Positions 1 to 8,466 of a DNA stretch of 64,000 nt are shown one piece after another. A program made the position numbers and the translations under genes. The stretch comes from Hungatella effluvii (GTDB lineage Bacteria; Bacillota; Clostridia; Lachnospirales; Lachnospiraceae): contig NZ_QJKD01000007.1 in assembly GCF_003201875.1 (NCBI RefSeq), positions 62,001 through 126,000 on the forward strand. The letters are read 5' to 3'. How positions within the stretch are numbered: position 1 is the stretch's first letter; each line of letters begins with the position of its first letter. The notes below the pieces were generated by a model. That model saw only the letters and a list, made by a program, of their open reading frames with translations. It had not been told where the DNA came from and did not search any database.

Positions 1-801
1 AGGGGTGCACTTAAGAATCTGGCGACGGAAGAGGGTTATGAGTCCTTTGTCGTGCCGGATGACGTAGGTGGACGTTTCTCAGTCCTGACAGCGGTCGGCC
101 TGCTTCCGATTGCAGTATCAGGCGCTGATATCGATAAATTAATGGAAGGTGCTGCGGCAGGAAGAAAGGCGGCTCTTGAGACTCCATATGAGTCCAACTC
201 CGCATTACAGTATGCAGCCGTGCGCAACATCTTACATAGAAAAGGCAAGGCTGTTGAGATTGTGGCCAACTATGAGCCAAGCCTTCATTACGTTTCCGAG
301 TGGTGGAAACAGTTATTTGGTGAGAGCGAAGGAAAAGACCGCAGAGGTATTTTCCCGGCAGCTGTGGATTTAACCACGGATTTACATTCCATGGGCCAGT
401 TCATCCAGGACGGTTCCCGTGTGATGTTTGAGACCGTGCTGAATGTCGAAGAATCACCGGCCGAGATCCTGCTTCAGAAGGAAGAAGTGGATACGGACGG
501 CATGAACTACTTAGCAGGCAAAAATGTGGATTTCGTCAACAAGAGTGCCATGAACGGCACGATCTTAGCCCATACAGACGGCGATGTACCGAACCTGATG
601 GTAAAGATCCCGGAACAGGACGAATACTGCTTAGGACAGTTATTCTATTTCTTCGAGTATGCATGCGGTGTCAGCGGTTATATTCTGGGTGTCAATCCGT
701 TCAACCAGCCAGGCGTGGAGAGCTATAAGAAGAATATGTTTGCGCTTCTGGGCAAGCCTGGATATGAGAAAGAAAGAGAAGAGTTGTTAAAGAGATTGTA
801 A
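1..801 (+). CDS. pgi: Glucose-6-phosphate isomerase, 3' part (5' end outside window)
   Basis: Interconverts glucose 6-phosphate and fructose 6-phosphate in cytoplasmic glycolysis and gluconeogenesis. The frame is open from base 1, so only the C-terminal 266 residues are seen. They include the family signature around [19 protein letters not shown] near the start of the visible part, and the conserved C-terminal stretch [14 protein letters not shown] with the catalytic lysine region. The protein ends with TAA at 799-801 and is followed by a good terminator, so the gene is probably the last of its transcript. An internal ATG at 52 lies inside the conserved signature and is not the start. Identification is firm; the full length cannot be judged here. 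Confidence 0.95.
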   Translation, partial: RGALKNLATEEGYESFVVPDDVGGRFSVLTAVGLLPIAVSGADIDKLMEGAAAGRKAALETPYESNSALQYAAVRNILHRKGKAVEIVANYEPSLHYVSEWWKQLFGESEGKDRRGIFPAAVDLTTDLHSMGQFIQDGSRVMFETVLNVEESPAEILLQKEEVDTDGMNYLAGKNVDFVNKSAMNGTILAHTDGDVPNLMVKIPEQDEYCLGQLFYFFEYACGVSGYILGVNPFNQPGVESYKKNMFALLGKPGYEKEREELLKRL

Positions 802-1117
802 AATAGAATAAAGGGCCCGTATTCCATGACTGGGTGAGCAGTTGTGGGGTGCGGGCTGTTTTTTATCCATTTTTGCAATATCCTACTTGATCGTTAAGGC
901 GGTAATATGTTCCAATCCATAATTTTCCCTGACTATACAAAAAATTAATATGTTCAATAAATAAGTGTATGATATAATATAAACATACATCAAAGCCGTT
1001 GGGGTAACTGCAGACCATCGAACCCTATGAATCCGGTGCAGCCTGCTGAATCGATGGATCCACAGGGATTGGCTGGCGTTTCCGGCATAAGTGAATAGAA
1101 ATGGAGAGACGGACACT
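802..1117. other. Intergenic region between pgi and the solute-binding protein gene
   Basis: After the pgi terminator the stretch is AT-rich to about 985. It holds a TATAAT box at 973-978 with only a poor -35 match, a plausible promoter for the downstream pair of genes. Bases 990-1100 are more GC-rich and would form a leader of about 130 nt. I found no known riboswitch consensus in that leader. Confidence 0.5.
815..864 (+). terminator. Rho-independent terminator after pgi
   Basis: Arms at 815-826 and 845-856 pair with two or three mismatches and are followed by a T-rich run at 857-864. It sits 14 bases after the pgi stop codon. Confidence 0.8.
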
Positions 1118-2545
1118 ATGAAAGGGAAAAGAACATGGAAGATAGCGGTGCTGTCCCTGTCGCTGGTTTGCGCAGTATCTGGCTGCGCCCGGGAAAGCAG
1201 GCGCGTGCTGGATCCGAAAAAACCGACTGTTATAACGGTCTGGCATGCATATAATGCTTTTGCAAAGATGATATTTGATGAAAAGGTGACAGAATTTAAT
1301 GAGACGAAAGGGCTGGAGCTGGGAATCGTCGTGGATGCCTATGGCTTTGGTTCGAGCGGGGAACTGGATGACGCTTTGTTTAACTCCGCCAATGAGATCA
1401 TCGGATCTGACCCGCTTCCCAATGTGTTTACGGCGTATCCGGACAGCGCATACCGCCTGGATCAACTGGCGCCCCTGGTGGAAATGGAAGAGTATTACAG
1501 TGCCAAGGAGCTGGGGCGGTACCGCGCAGAATTTCTCAGCGAGGGTGACTGGGGAAAAGATGGCCGCCATAAACTGATTCCTGTAGCGAAATCGACAGAG
1601 CTTTTATTTGTGAACGAGACGGGCTGGAAGCAGTTTCGCTCGGATACAGGACTTTCAGATGATGTACTTAACACATGGGAAGGACTTGTCTCAGCGGCAG
1701 AGGAATATTATAGATGGTCCGGCGGGCAGCCATTACTGGGAATGAACAGCTTTAACGACTTTGCAGTGCTGACCGCGGTTCAGGATGGAGCGGATCCATT
1801 TCCTGCCGATGGGGAAAATCATTCATTTGTCTATTCCAGGGAGACCGCGAGGAAGGCGTGGAATGCCTATTACGTCCCTCATATAAACGGCTGGTATAAG
1901 AGCAGTGTGTATAATCAGGATGGGCTAAAGAGCGGCAGTCTGCTGGCCTACATCGGTTCGTCGGCCGGCGCCGGATACTTTCCTAAAGAGGTGATCGTGG
2001 ATGGGGAGAACCAGTATCCCATCGAATGCAGGGTGAGGCCCTATCCGACCTTTGAGGGAGGGAGCGGCTATATGGCTCAGAGGGGAGCGGACATGGGAAT
2101 ATTCCGTTCCAGCGAGGCTTCCGAGTACGCCGCCGCGGAATTTCTGAAATGGTTTACGGATCCTGAGCGGAATATTGAGTTTACCGTTTCCATCGGATAT
2201 ATTCCGGTTGAAAATCAGGCGCTGTCATCTATCGAGGCGCTGGAAAATTTCGTACAGATGAGCGATAATACAGATGCGGTAAAAAAGAGCGTGACAGCGG
2301 CCCTTGAGGCGATGCAGGAAGGGAAGTTCTACGTCAGAAGGCCGTTTGAGAATTCGTATGAAGCAAATGAACGGTTTTCCCGTTCCCTGGAGCGGAAGGT
2401 GGAGCTTGATCTGAATGAGCTTCATAACAGAGTGGAGAACGGCGAAGACAGGCAGACAGTGATTTCCGGTTTTATGGAAGATGAGAACTTTGATAAATGG
2501 TATCAGGATTTAATGAGAGAAATGGTTGGAGAGGTAAATGAATAA
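1118..2545 (+). CDS. Extracellular solute-binding lipoprotein (ABC importer type), paired with a diguanylate cyclase
   Basis: Predicted 475-residue lipoprotein. The N terminus (MKGKRTWK, a hydrophobic stretch, then lipobox VSGC) marks lipid anchoring outside the membrane. The mature part has the layout of family 1 sugar-type solute-binding proteins (an ITVWHAYNAF opening strand, then alternating alpha/beta domains). The ATG at 1118 is preferred to a GTG at 1091 because a GGAGAG ribosome site at 1102-1107 fits it and the signal peptide starts there. The gene overlaps the next, a membrane diguanylate cyclase, by 8 bases, and no permease or ATPase genes lie near. I infer that the protein delivers a ligand signal to the cyclase's outer sensor domain rather than feeding a transporter. 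The ligand is unknown. Confidence 0.85.
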   Translation: MKGKRTWKIAVLSLSLVCAVSGCARESRRVLDPKKPTVITVWHAYNAFAKMIFDEKVTEFNETKGLELGIVVDAYGFGSSGELDDALFNSANEIIGSDPLPNVFTAYPDSAYRLDQLAPLVEMEEYYSAKELGRYRAEFLSEGDWGKDGRHKLIPVAKSTELLFVNETGWKQFRSDTGLSDDVLNTWEGLVSAAEEYYRWSGGQPLLGMNSFNDFAVLTAVQDGADPFPADGENHSFVYSRETARKAWNAYYVPHINGWYKSSVYNQDGLKSGSLLAYIGSSAGAGYFPKEVIVDGENQYPIECRVRPYPTFEGGSGYMAQRGADMGIFRSSEASEYAAAEFLKWFTDPERNIEFTVSIGYIPVENQALSSIEALENFVQMSDNTDAVKKSVTAALEAMQEGKFYVRRPFENSYEANERFSRSLERKVELDLNELHNRVENGEDRQTVISGFMEDENFDKWYQDLMREMVGEVNE

Positions 2546-4505
2546 AAAGGTGAGAAGTGATTCGATCGCCTTTAAACTGGCGCTTACGTTTGTGGTGTCG
2601 GTTGTGATTCAGAGTCTGTTGATGACGGCCCTTCTGAGTCTGGGCGGTGTAATCGGGCAGTCCCGGGAGAATGCGTACCAGATTTTTTCAGAGAAAGTGA
2701 AGAACCGCGCGGTGACAATCGAAGGGGAGATGAAGAATGTCTGGACGAATTTTGAACTCTATACCGATGAGCTGAGCCGGTATTTCGCGGAAGCAGAGAG
2801 AGATGAGAACGGGGAACTGCTGGAAAAGGAAGAACTGCTTAAGGCGGCCGCCCCGACCGTGCTGAATGCGCTGTACTATACGAAAACCACGGGTGCATTT
2901 TTAATATTAGACAGGGGAGACGATGAAAACGGCAGCTACCCGGCTCTTTATTTCAGGAATGCCAATCCAAACCGGGTCGATGAGCGCAATTCCAATACCT
3001 ATCTCCTGGCCGGTCCCTGGGATGTGGCACAGGAGACGCAGGTGGTGACGGATGCCGCATGGAAGTACCAGCTGGAGCTGACGGATGCAAACCGTGCGTT
3101 TTATGAAAAACCATTCAGCAGTATAGGGCTGGCAGGCGATGAAAAACTGCTGGGCTATTGGTGTCCGCCGTTCAGGCTCTATGACGGTGGGGAAGAGGTG
3201 GTAACGTATTCGATTCCTCTGGTGGACCAGCGGGGAAGGGCGGTCGGTGTATTCGGCGTTGAGATCTCGTTGAATTACCTGTATAAATATCTGCCGCCAT
3301 CCGATCTGATGGCCGTGGACTCCTACGGCTATGTGGTCGGAATACATACCGGAGAGAACGGTGAGATCCGTCCTCTCGTCACCCACGGAGCTCTCCAGAA
3401 GCGTATTCTGCAGGGGGCCAGTCCTATGGAGCTTAAGGCAAAAGATGCGGAGAACGGTATTTTCCAATTGGAAAACCATAATGGAAATGAGGTAATCTAT
3501 GCGTGTCTGAAACAGATGGGCATGTATTATAATAATACTCCTTTTTCGGAAGAAGAGTGGTATCTGATCGGCCTGATGGATGAAGATGCGCTGCTTCGGT
3601 ATCCACGCCGAATCCAGGAGATTCTGGTCTATTCATTTCTCATTTCACTCTGCGCAGGCGCAGGGATTGCGGTGCTGATCAGCCGGTGGTTTACCCGTTA
3701 TTCAAGGCTTCTGGAGCTCTCGGAGGTTCCGGTGGGAGTCTATGAGATGGGCTCTAAGGGAAATAAGGTCTACATGACGAACCAGGTTCCCCGGCTGCTG
3801 GGATTATCGAAAGAGCAGGAACGGGCTTTTTGCAGGAACCAGGATGAATTTCAGGCGTTCTTAAAGAAGATTTGCGAGAAGCCGACAGAGGATGAAAATG
3901 TATTCTGCCTGGAACGGCCGGAGGGAAAACGCTGGATCCGTCTGACCTTTCGTGAGGACGACGGGAAGAAGAGCGGAGTCGTGGAAGATGTGACAGAGGA
4001 GACGCTCAAGACTCAGTCACTCAGAGCGGAAAATGATCTGGACGGCCTCACCCGGGTGCTGAACAGAAAGGCCTTCGAGCGCCGGCAGCAGAAATGGGAT
4101 GGAATGCTGCGGCTTGGAAAACCGCTGGCAGTCCTGATGTTTGATTTGAACTGCCTCAAGGGGGTAAATGACCAGTTTGGACACGAGACGGGCGATAAGT
4201 ACATACGCTTTTCTGCCAGAGCGATCTCCGGAGCCTTAAGGGATGCATGGATCTACCGCATCGGCGGGGATGAGTTCGCAGCTGTGCTTGAGGGAATGCC
4301 TGAGAACTCGATTGAGGAATGCTGCCGCCTGTCAGCTGGCCAGGTGGAGGCGTATGGAAAAGAGAATGGGTTTGAAGCGGGAATCGCCTGGGGATATGCG
4401 ATATCGGCTCCGGACAGTGCGGAGGCATTCGGTGATCTGTTATCCCGTGCGGATCATAATATGTATGAGATGAAGAAACAGATGAAGAGCATAGATAAAT
4501 CTTGA
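2538..4505 (+). CDS. Membrane diguanylate cyclase with extracellular Cache-like sensor
   Basis: A 655-residue protein predicted to make cyclic di-GMP from two GTP. Membrane segment 1 lies near residues 12-36. An outer domain of about 320 residues, Cache-like (VTYSIPLVDQRGRAVGVFGVE), leads to a second membrane segment near 358-382. A short PAS-like domain follows, and the C-terminal cyclase domain starts at DLDGLTRVLNR and carries the active-site motif GGDEF near residue 576. The product-inhibition I-site (RxxD five residues before GGDEF) is absent, so feedback by cyclic di-GMP is probably weak. There is no EAL domain. The gene is translationally coupled to the preceding solute-binding lipoprotein (8-base overlap) and followed by a strong terminator. 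Family assignment is firm; the signal sensed is not known. Confidence 0.92.
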   Translation: MNKKVRSDSIAFKLALTFVVSVVIQSLLMTALLSLGGVIGQSRENAYQIFSEKVKNRAVTIEGEMKNVWTNFELYTDELSRYFAEAERDENGELLEKEELLKAAAPTVLNALYYTKTTGAFLILDRGDDENGSYPALYFRNANPNRVDERNSNTYLLAGPWDVAQETQVVTDAAWKYQLELTDANRAFYEKPFSSIGLAGDEKLLGYWCPPFRLYDGGEEVVTYSIPLVDQRGRAVGVFGVEISLNYLYKYLPPSDLMAVDSYGYVVGIHTGENGEIRPLVTHGALQKRILQGASPMELKAKDAENGIFQLENHNGNEVIYACLKQMGMYYNNTPFSEEEWYLIGLMDEDALLRYPRRIQEILVYSFLISLCAGAGIAVLISRWFTRYSRLLELSEVPVGVYEMGSKGNKVYMTNQVPRLLGLSKEQERAFCRNQDEFQAFLKKICEKPTEDENVFCLERPEGKRWIRLTFREDDGKKSGVVEDVTEETLKTQSLRAENDLDGLTRVLNRKAFERRQQKWDGMLRLGKPLAVLMFDLNCLKGVNDQFGHETGDKYIRFSARAISGALRDAWIYRIGGDEFAAVLEGMPENSIEECCRLSAGQVEAYGKENGFEAGIAWGYAISAPDSAEAFGDLLSRADHNMYEMKKQMKSIDKS

Positions 4506-4510
4506 AGTAA

Positions 4511-4560
4511 GAGGCCCGTGGCTGTAATCGGATGAGGATTGCAGCCATGGACCTCTTGTT
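4511..4560. terminator. Terminator between convergent genes
   Basis: Nineteen-base arms at 4511-4529 and 4537-4555 with few mismatches and a 7-base loop, followed by TTGTTTT on the + strand. It lies between the cyclase gene and the convergent iclR-type gene and probably serves mainly the + strand. Confidence 0.85.
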
Positions 4561-5334
4561 TTAGCATAGGTTTTCTGAGATTAGTCTTGCTGTATCAATC
4601 ACTTTCTTCGGATACTCTGAGAGATGTTCCGTCATACGGACGGTGGGGCCGGAGATGCTGATGGCCGCAATTGGTTTTTGGCTGGTGTCAATAACCGGCG
4701 CTCCGATACAGGTAAGCCCGAGTTCATCTTCCTCGACACTTAAACAGTAGCCTCTGCGGCGGATCTCATCTAATGATTCTAAAAGTTTTGAAGGCTCTGT
4801 GATGGTATGCGGGGTCATAGGGGTCAAGGATACATGGTCTAAAAAGTCCCGGATAAATTCATTCCCCATGAATGCAAGCATGGATTTTCCAGTCGCGGTG
4901 GAGTAGCAGGTTTTCGGTAGACCAACAAATGATTTCATGTGAAACGCGATCGCACCGTCAATCTTATCTATAAAACGGATATTCCAGTCATCATCCCATA
5001 TGGCGAGATGCACAGTCTCGCGGACATTTCTCTGAAGCTCTTCCAAATGCGGGCGGGAAGCCTGCAGAATCTCCATGCGGGCCAATACAACGGAGCCGAA
5101 ATATGAGAATTTCATTCCAAGGCGGCACCGGCCATACTTATCCTTTTTAACAAAACCTCTGGCTTCCAGGGTAGCCACAAGTCGAAATACCGAACTTTTT
5201 CCCAACTCCAGTTTCTCTGCTATTTCTGTCAGTGTCAAAAAATTATATTCTCCCAAAAGTTCAATGATTCGCAGTGCGTTTGTTACGGACTGCAGCATGT
5301 ATTTTTCGTTCTGTTCGTTCGTTGTATATTCCAC
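4561..5334 (-). CDS. IclR-family transcriptional regulator
   Basis: A 257-residue regulator. An N-terminal winged helix-turn-helix (LTLTEIAEKLELGKSSVFRL) is followed by the IclR effector-binding domain (TATGKSMLAF, GLTCIGAPV, ISISGP), which usually binds a small organic acid. I place the start at the GTG at 5334: an AAAGGA site precedes it, and a good promoter (-35 at 5389-5394, -10 at 5366-5371, 17-bp spacer, minus strand) starts transcription near 5359, so upstream in-frame codons are not in the message. The gene is divergent from the carboxylate transporter/oxidoreductase operon, whose promoter carries tandem palindromes, and is its most likely controller. Confidence 0.92.
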   Translation of the reverse strand: MEYTTNEQNEKYMLQSVTNALRIIELLGEYNFLTLTEIAEKLELGKSSVFRLVATLEARGFVKKDKYGRCRLGMKFSYFGSVVLARMEILQASRPHLEELQRNVRETVHLAIWDDDWNIRFIDKIDGAIAFHMKSFVGLPKTCYSTATGKSMLAFMGNEFIRDFLDHVSLTPMTPHTITEPSKLLESLDEIRRRGYCLSVEEDELGLTCIGAPVIDTSQKPIAAISISGPTVRMTEHLSEYPKKVIDTARLISENLC

Positions 5335-5365
5335 AATTATTATCCTTTCCCAAGTCGCTACTATA

Positions 5366-5394
5366 GTTATAACAAAATGCGGTCCGAGTTGCAA
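5366..5394 (-). promoter_or_regulatory. Promoter of the iclR-type gene
   Basis: On the minus strand: TTGCAA (5394-5389), a 17-bp spacer, then TATAAC (5371-5366). The predicted start of transcription, near 5359, leaves a leader of about 25 bases before the GTG at 5334. Confidence 0.65.
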
Positions 5395-5553
5395 CCTTCT
5401 TACGCCGCACGATACCAGGAGAATTTACTGTTTGCATTTTTCTTTGTCAAATTTCTCTTATGGTTCTTCTTGTGGCCTGGAACATATCTGAATAAGACTG
5501 GTATATTTTTTCACACGGTTTAATTGATAGAAAATAATATAATAAATCTAGTA

Positions 5554-5582
5554 TTGACAAAACAATAGAGAAGGAATAATAT
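5554..5582 (+). promoter_or_regulatory. Strong sigma-A promoter of the 2-oxoacid operon
   Basis: Perfect -35 TTGACA (5554-5559), 17-bp spacer and -10 TATAAT-like TAATAT (5577-5582). Transcription should begin near 5589, immediately before the tandem palindromes. Confidence 0.8.
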
Positions 5583-5591
5583 AAGGGTATA

Positions 5592-5630
5592 AAGTTCGTA
5601 TAAAGAACTTGAAGTTCATATAGAGAACTA
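5592..5630. promoter_or_regulatory. Tandem palindromic operators, 20 bp apart
   Basis: Two copies of AAGTTC-N7-GAACTT/A. Copy 1 is 5592-5610 and copy 2 is 5612-5630, the second with one end mismatch. They begin exactly 20 bp (two helical turns) apart, just after the predicted transcription start, where a bound protein would block or modulate transcription. IclR proteins often bind such paired palindromes, so the divergent regulator is the likely ligand (inference). Confidence 0.75.
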
Positions 5631-5751
5631 AGACGAGGGGGTGATCGGAAAAAAGAAAATAAACATATGTATTTCCGGATAGGTATAATGATCCGGCAGA
5701 TTATCAGTGGGGGAAGTTTACCAGAAGTTAAAAGGAGAAAGGAAGGTTCGT

Positions 5752-7041
5752 ATGAAATTGAAAAATTTAGGGTGGCTGGCGTTTGTAATCGGCCTCGTAA
5801 CCGTAATTCCATTAACGCTGACGGAAAAGTTACCCGGCGATCTTATGGGGTGTTTCGCATTGATGTTTGTTCTCGGTATCGTCTTTGGCGAGATCGGAGA
5901 CAGAGTAAAGTTTGTCCGCGACTGGATGGGTGGGGGCCCAATCCTGTGTGTATTTGGACCGGCTTTGCTGATGTATTTCGGGATTCTTCCTGCAGGGCTT
6001 AAGGATATTATGAAGAACTTCATGGATAACATTAATTTCTTTGCATTCTTCATTTCCATCATGATCGCGGGGGCGATCCTATCCCTGTCGAGAAAAATTA
6101 TTATCAAGTCCACATTAAAATTTTTACCGGCCATTTTAGGCGGTCTTCTGATGTCGAGTCTTCTGGCATTTCTGGTGGGAGCAGTCACCGGTTACGGTGG
6201 AAAGAACGCTTTGTTTAATTTGGCAATACCGATCATGGGCGGAGGTGTAGGAGCTGGCGCGCTGCCGCTTTCACAGATCTATTCCGGCCACTTTGGGGGA
6301 GAGTCGGAGACCATTCTTTCGGTATTGATGCCGGCGGTAGTACTTGGTAATGTGGCTTCAATAATTCTGGGAGGCATATTAAACCGTGTAGGAAAAAAGA
6401 AGCCCACGCTTACGGGCAACGGCCAGATTCTTAAAATTGCGGATCCGGAGCTGGCGAGAGAGCTGGAGGAAGAGGATAAAGAGATTAACGGAGCACCGAT
6501 TACCTATGAAGGTCTGGGAGCAGGATTCTACGTTGCCATGATTGCTTACATGGCGGCCCTCATTGTTAACAAGTTTGTCTACAGCGGGCTTCATACATAC
6601 GTTTACTTAATTATCATTCTGACCCTGGTCAAGGCATTTGGTCTTCTTCCCAAGCACCTTGAAGTCGGTACGATCCAGTGGTCCAGAACGTGGACAAAGA
6701 ATCTGCTCTATGCGGCGCTGATTCCAATTGGAATATCCAATATTGATATCGGTAAAACCATTGAAGCGCTGACGAATCCCATCTATCTGGTTCTGGTCCT
6801 CGTGATTGTTATCGGCGCAGCTATTGGTGCAGGACTTGTTGGTCATTTTATGGGGCTTTATGAGGTAGAGGCAGCCATTGCAGCGGGACTTTGCATGTCA
6901 AATATGGCCCAGACCGGTGATCTGGCTACCCTGGCGGCGGCAGATCGCATGGAACTGCTTCCATATTCCTCTTATTCGTCCAGAATCGGAGGTTCCGTCG
7001 TGCTGGTGCTGGCGGGAATTCTGCTAAATTTTATTCATTAA
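5752..7041 (+). CDS. 2-hydroxycarboxylate transporter family (CitS-like) symporter
   Basis: A 429-residue protein with about eleven hydrophobic segments, of the family that carries citrate, malate or lactate with Na+ or H+ (CitS, CimH, MleP). The first re-entrant loop motif is kept (GGGVGAGALPLSQIYS near residue 163). The C-terminal block AADRMELLPYSSYSSRIGG keeps the arginine region that binds carboxylate in CitS. The second loop, usually GGTGD, reads AQTGD (about residue 386), which suggests an altered substrate. The start at 5752 follows GGAAGG with suitable spacing; upstream in-frame codons lack a ribosome site. It is the first gene of the operon and probably imports the organic acid that the downstream oxidoreductase and kinase genes consume. 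Confidence 0.9.
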   Translation: MKLKNLGWLAFVIGLVTVIPLTLTEKLPGDLMGCFALMFVLGIVFGEIGDRVKFVRDWMGGGPILCVFGPALLMYFGILPAGLKDIMKNFMDNINFFAFFISIMIAGAILSLSRKIIIKSTLKFLPAILGGLLMSSLLAFLVGAVTGYGGKNALFNLAIPIMGGGVGAGALPLSQIYSGHFGGESETILSVLMPAVVLGNVASIILGGILNRVGKKKPTLTGNGQILKIADPELARELEEEDKEINGAPITYEGLGAGFYVAMIAYMAALIVNKFVYSGLHTYVYLIIILTLVKAFGLLPKHLEVGTIQWSRTWTKNLLYAALIPIGISNIDIGKTIEALTNPIYLVLVLVIVIGAAIGAGLVGHFMGLYEVEAAIAAGLCMSNMAQTGDLATLAAADRMELLPYSSYSSRIGGSVVLVLAGILLNFIH

Positions 7042-7066
7042 CAAAGAGTACAGGAGGAATTGATTC

Positions 7067-7825
7067 ATGTATATCAATCAGGAAAAATGTGTGGGCTGTG
7101 GTAAGTGTGTGCCATACTGCCCCAGAGATGCGATACAGATCGAGATGAGAAAGGCGGTTATCGATTTAGACGCATGTGTGGAATGTGGTGTCTGCCTTAA
7201 AAATGCCGGATGTCCTCGGGATGCCATCTATAACATTCATCTGGAAGCGCCCAGAGCGTACCGGAAGGCATTTTCGGATCCATTTGGAAAACATGAGAAT
7301 ACCGCCCTCAAACATGCGGGAAGAGGGACGGAGGAAGTAAAGACCAACGATGTGACAGGCGTAGTACATAGCCTTGATATGATTACATTCGCGGTGGAGC
7401 TGGGACGCCCGGGCGTCGGATCGACGTTCCGTGATCTGCAGACAATCCTGCAGGCGGCAGCCCCTTATGCAGAAAAGTTTGAGGTTAATAATCCGGTTAC
7501 TTCGCTGATTATAGACAAGGAAAAGGGAGTTATCGAACCGTCTGTGCTGGATGAAATTGTTATGAGCGCTATCGTGGAGTTTTCCTGCAGACTGGAGAAT
7601 GCAGACTCGGTGCTTCGGGCACTTAAGGAGGCTTCACATCACATTGATACGGTATTCAGTCTCTGTATTATCTGCCGAGTAGATGAGAGGGACGATTCCC
7701 TTCCGGTCATGGATATTATAAAAGAACTGAATCTGGACCTTCACGCAGCATCGGCTAAGACGAATCTCGGCCTGGGAAGGCCGCGCTACGAAGACAGGAT
7801 TAAGGAAGGGGGTGCCGCGTTATGA
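7067..7825 (+). CDS. Ferredoxin-domain protein of unknown function (2x[4Fe-4S] plus 190-residue domain)
   Basis: A 252-residue protein. The first 60 residues form a bacterial ferredoxin with two cluster motifs: CVGCGKCVPYCP, and a variant second motif CVECGVCLKNAGCP with one extra residue in the last gap. The remaining 190 residues match no family I recognise. They contain a segment rich in beta/alpha signals (TGVVHSLDMITFAVELGRPGVG) and a lone Cys pair near ICRVDERDD. It has a good AGGAGG site and a 4-base ATGA overlap with the next gene. Its place between the transporter and the oxidoreductase subunits suggests it feeds electrons to, or takes them from, an enzyme of the pathway. No membrane segment or signal peptide is seen. 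Confidence 0.75.
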   Translation: MYINQEKCVGCGKCVPYCPRDAIQIEMRKAVIDLDACVECGVCLKNAGCPRDAIYNIHLEAPRAYRKAFSDPFGKHENTALKHAGRGTEEVKTNDVTGVVHSLDMITFAVELGRPGVGSTFRDLQTILQAAAPYAEKFEVNNPVTSLIIDKEKGVIEPSVLDEIVMSAIVEFSCRLENADSVLRALKEASHHIDTVFSLCIICRVDERDDSLPVMDIIKELNLDLHAASAKTNLGLGRPRYEDRIKEGGAAL

Positions 7826-8451
7826 CACATACGCTACACAGAGTAAAGACCCGCTCCGGGCAGACGGACGATTATGTGGTATTAATCATGCCGGCACGCG
7901 GAATTAATAATCAGAACAGTGTTGAGGTATTTAAGAAATACCTGGATCTTATGGCTCAATTTGATCCGGTTAATATGGGGGCCATCGGCTGCGGTAATTT
8001 TGCAACGCATACTTTGGAGGAGATAAAGGCGAACTTAAAGCCGGAGGTTCCTATGGTTCATGGAGTATTTGATACCAGAGACAAGCTGATTAAAGTCATG
8101 AAGGCTTTAAAGGAAGCCGATTACGGATATTCCGTTGTTGTTTCAGGACTGGTGGATGATGTGGACTGTTGTGCAAAAGCGGCTGGTATTAACCGTCATT
8201 CTGTGGATATTTCCCTTGGAATCTGGGGGAATGTGGATAAACTTCCTGAGACTCAGATTTTGGAGATCACCACCATGTGCGGCCATGCCATGATATCGGC
8301 TGGCCTGGTCACAAAGATGGTGGAAGACATAAAGGCTGGCAGAAGGACTGCAAAGGATGCTGCGAATGAGTTATCGAAGCCCTGTGCCTGTGGTATCTTT
8401 AACCCGCATAAGGCTGAACGGCTGCTTTTAGAGCTTGCAGAAAAATTATAG
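7822..8451 (+). CDS. Uncharacterised cysteine-containing cytoplasmic protein
   Basis: A 209-residue protein I do not recognise. It starts by ATGA overlap with the ferredoxin-fusion gene, so the two are translationally coupled. Visible features are a GCGN motif (Cys57), a Cys-Cys pair (116-117), MCGH (Cys153) and a C-terminal CACG (188-190). That pattern could bind a metal or an iron-sulphur cluster. The sequence alternates hydrophobic strands and helices, typical of an alpha/beta fold, and has no signal peptide. Together with the preceding gene it may form an accessory enzyme that converts the imported acid into the 2-oxoacid used by the downstream oxidoreductase, but that is inference from position alone. 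Confidence 0.7.
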   Translation: MTHTLHRVKTRSGQTDDYVVLIMPARGINNQNSVEVFKKYLDLMAQFDPVNMGAIGCGNFATHTLEEIKANLKPEVPMVHGVFDTRDKLIKVMKALKEADYGYSVVVSGLVDDVDCCAKAAGINRHSVDISLGIWGNVDKLPETQILEITTMCGHAMISAGLVTKMVEDIKAGRRTAKDAANELSKPCACGIFNPHKAERLLLELAEKL

Positions 8452-8466
8452 GACGGAGGGGGATAC

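Larger units (their letters stand above)
5335..5751. other. Divergent control region between iclR and the 2-oxoacid operon
   Basis: This 417-bp AT-rich region contains the iclR promoter, a consensus forward promoter at 5554-5582, two palindromes at 5592-5630 and a forward leader of about 160 bases. No conserved small gene was recognised in it. Confidence 0.7.

Noticed and set aside
1040..1065. A segment upstream of the 1118 gene resembles one at 27711-27735 (about 20 of 24 bases).
   Set aside because: A match of this level is expected by chance several times in 64 kb, and neither copy forms a known motif; the similarity is not continued on either side.
990..1100. Possible cyclic di-GMP riboswitch before the cyclase-linked lipoprotein gene.
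   Set aside because: The conserved GEMM-I core and tetraloop/receptor bases are missing; no GEMM-II pattern either.
883..1570. Long reading frames on the minus strand inside the 1118 gene and its leader.
   Set aside because: They are antisense to a well-supported gene with signal peptide and ribosome site, with no domain signal of their own.
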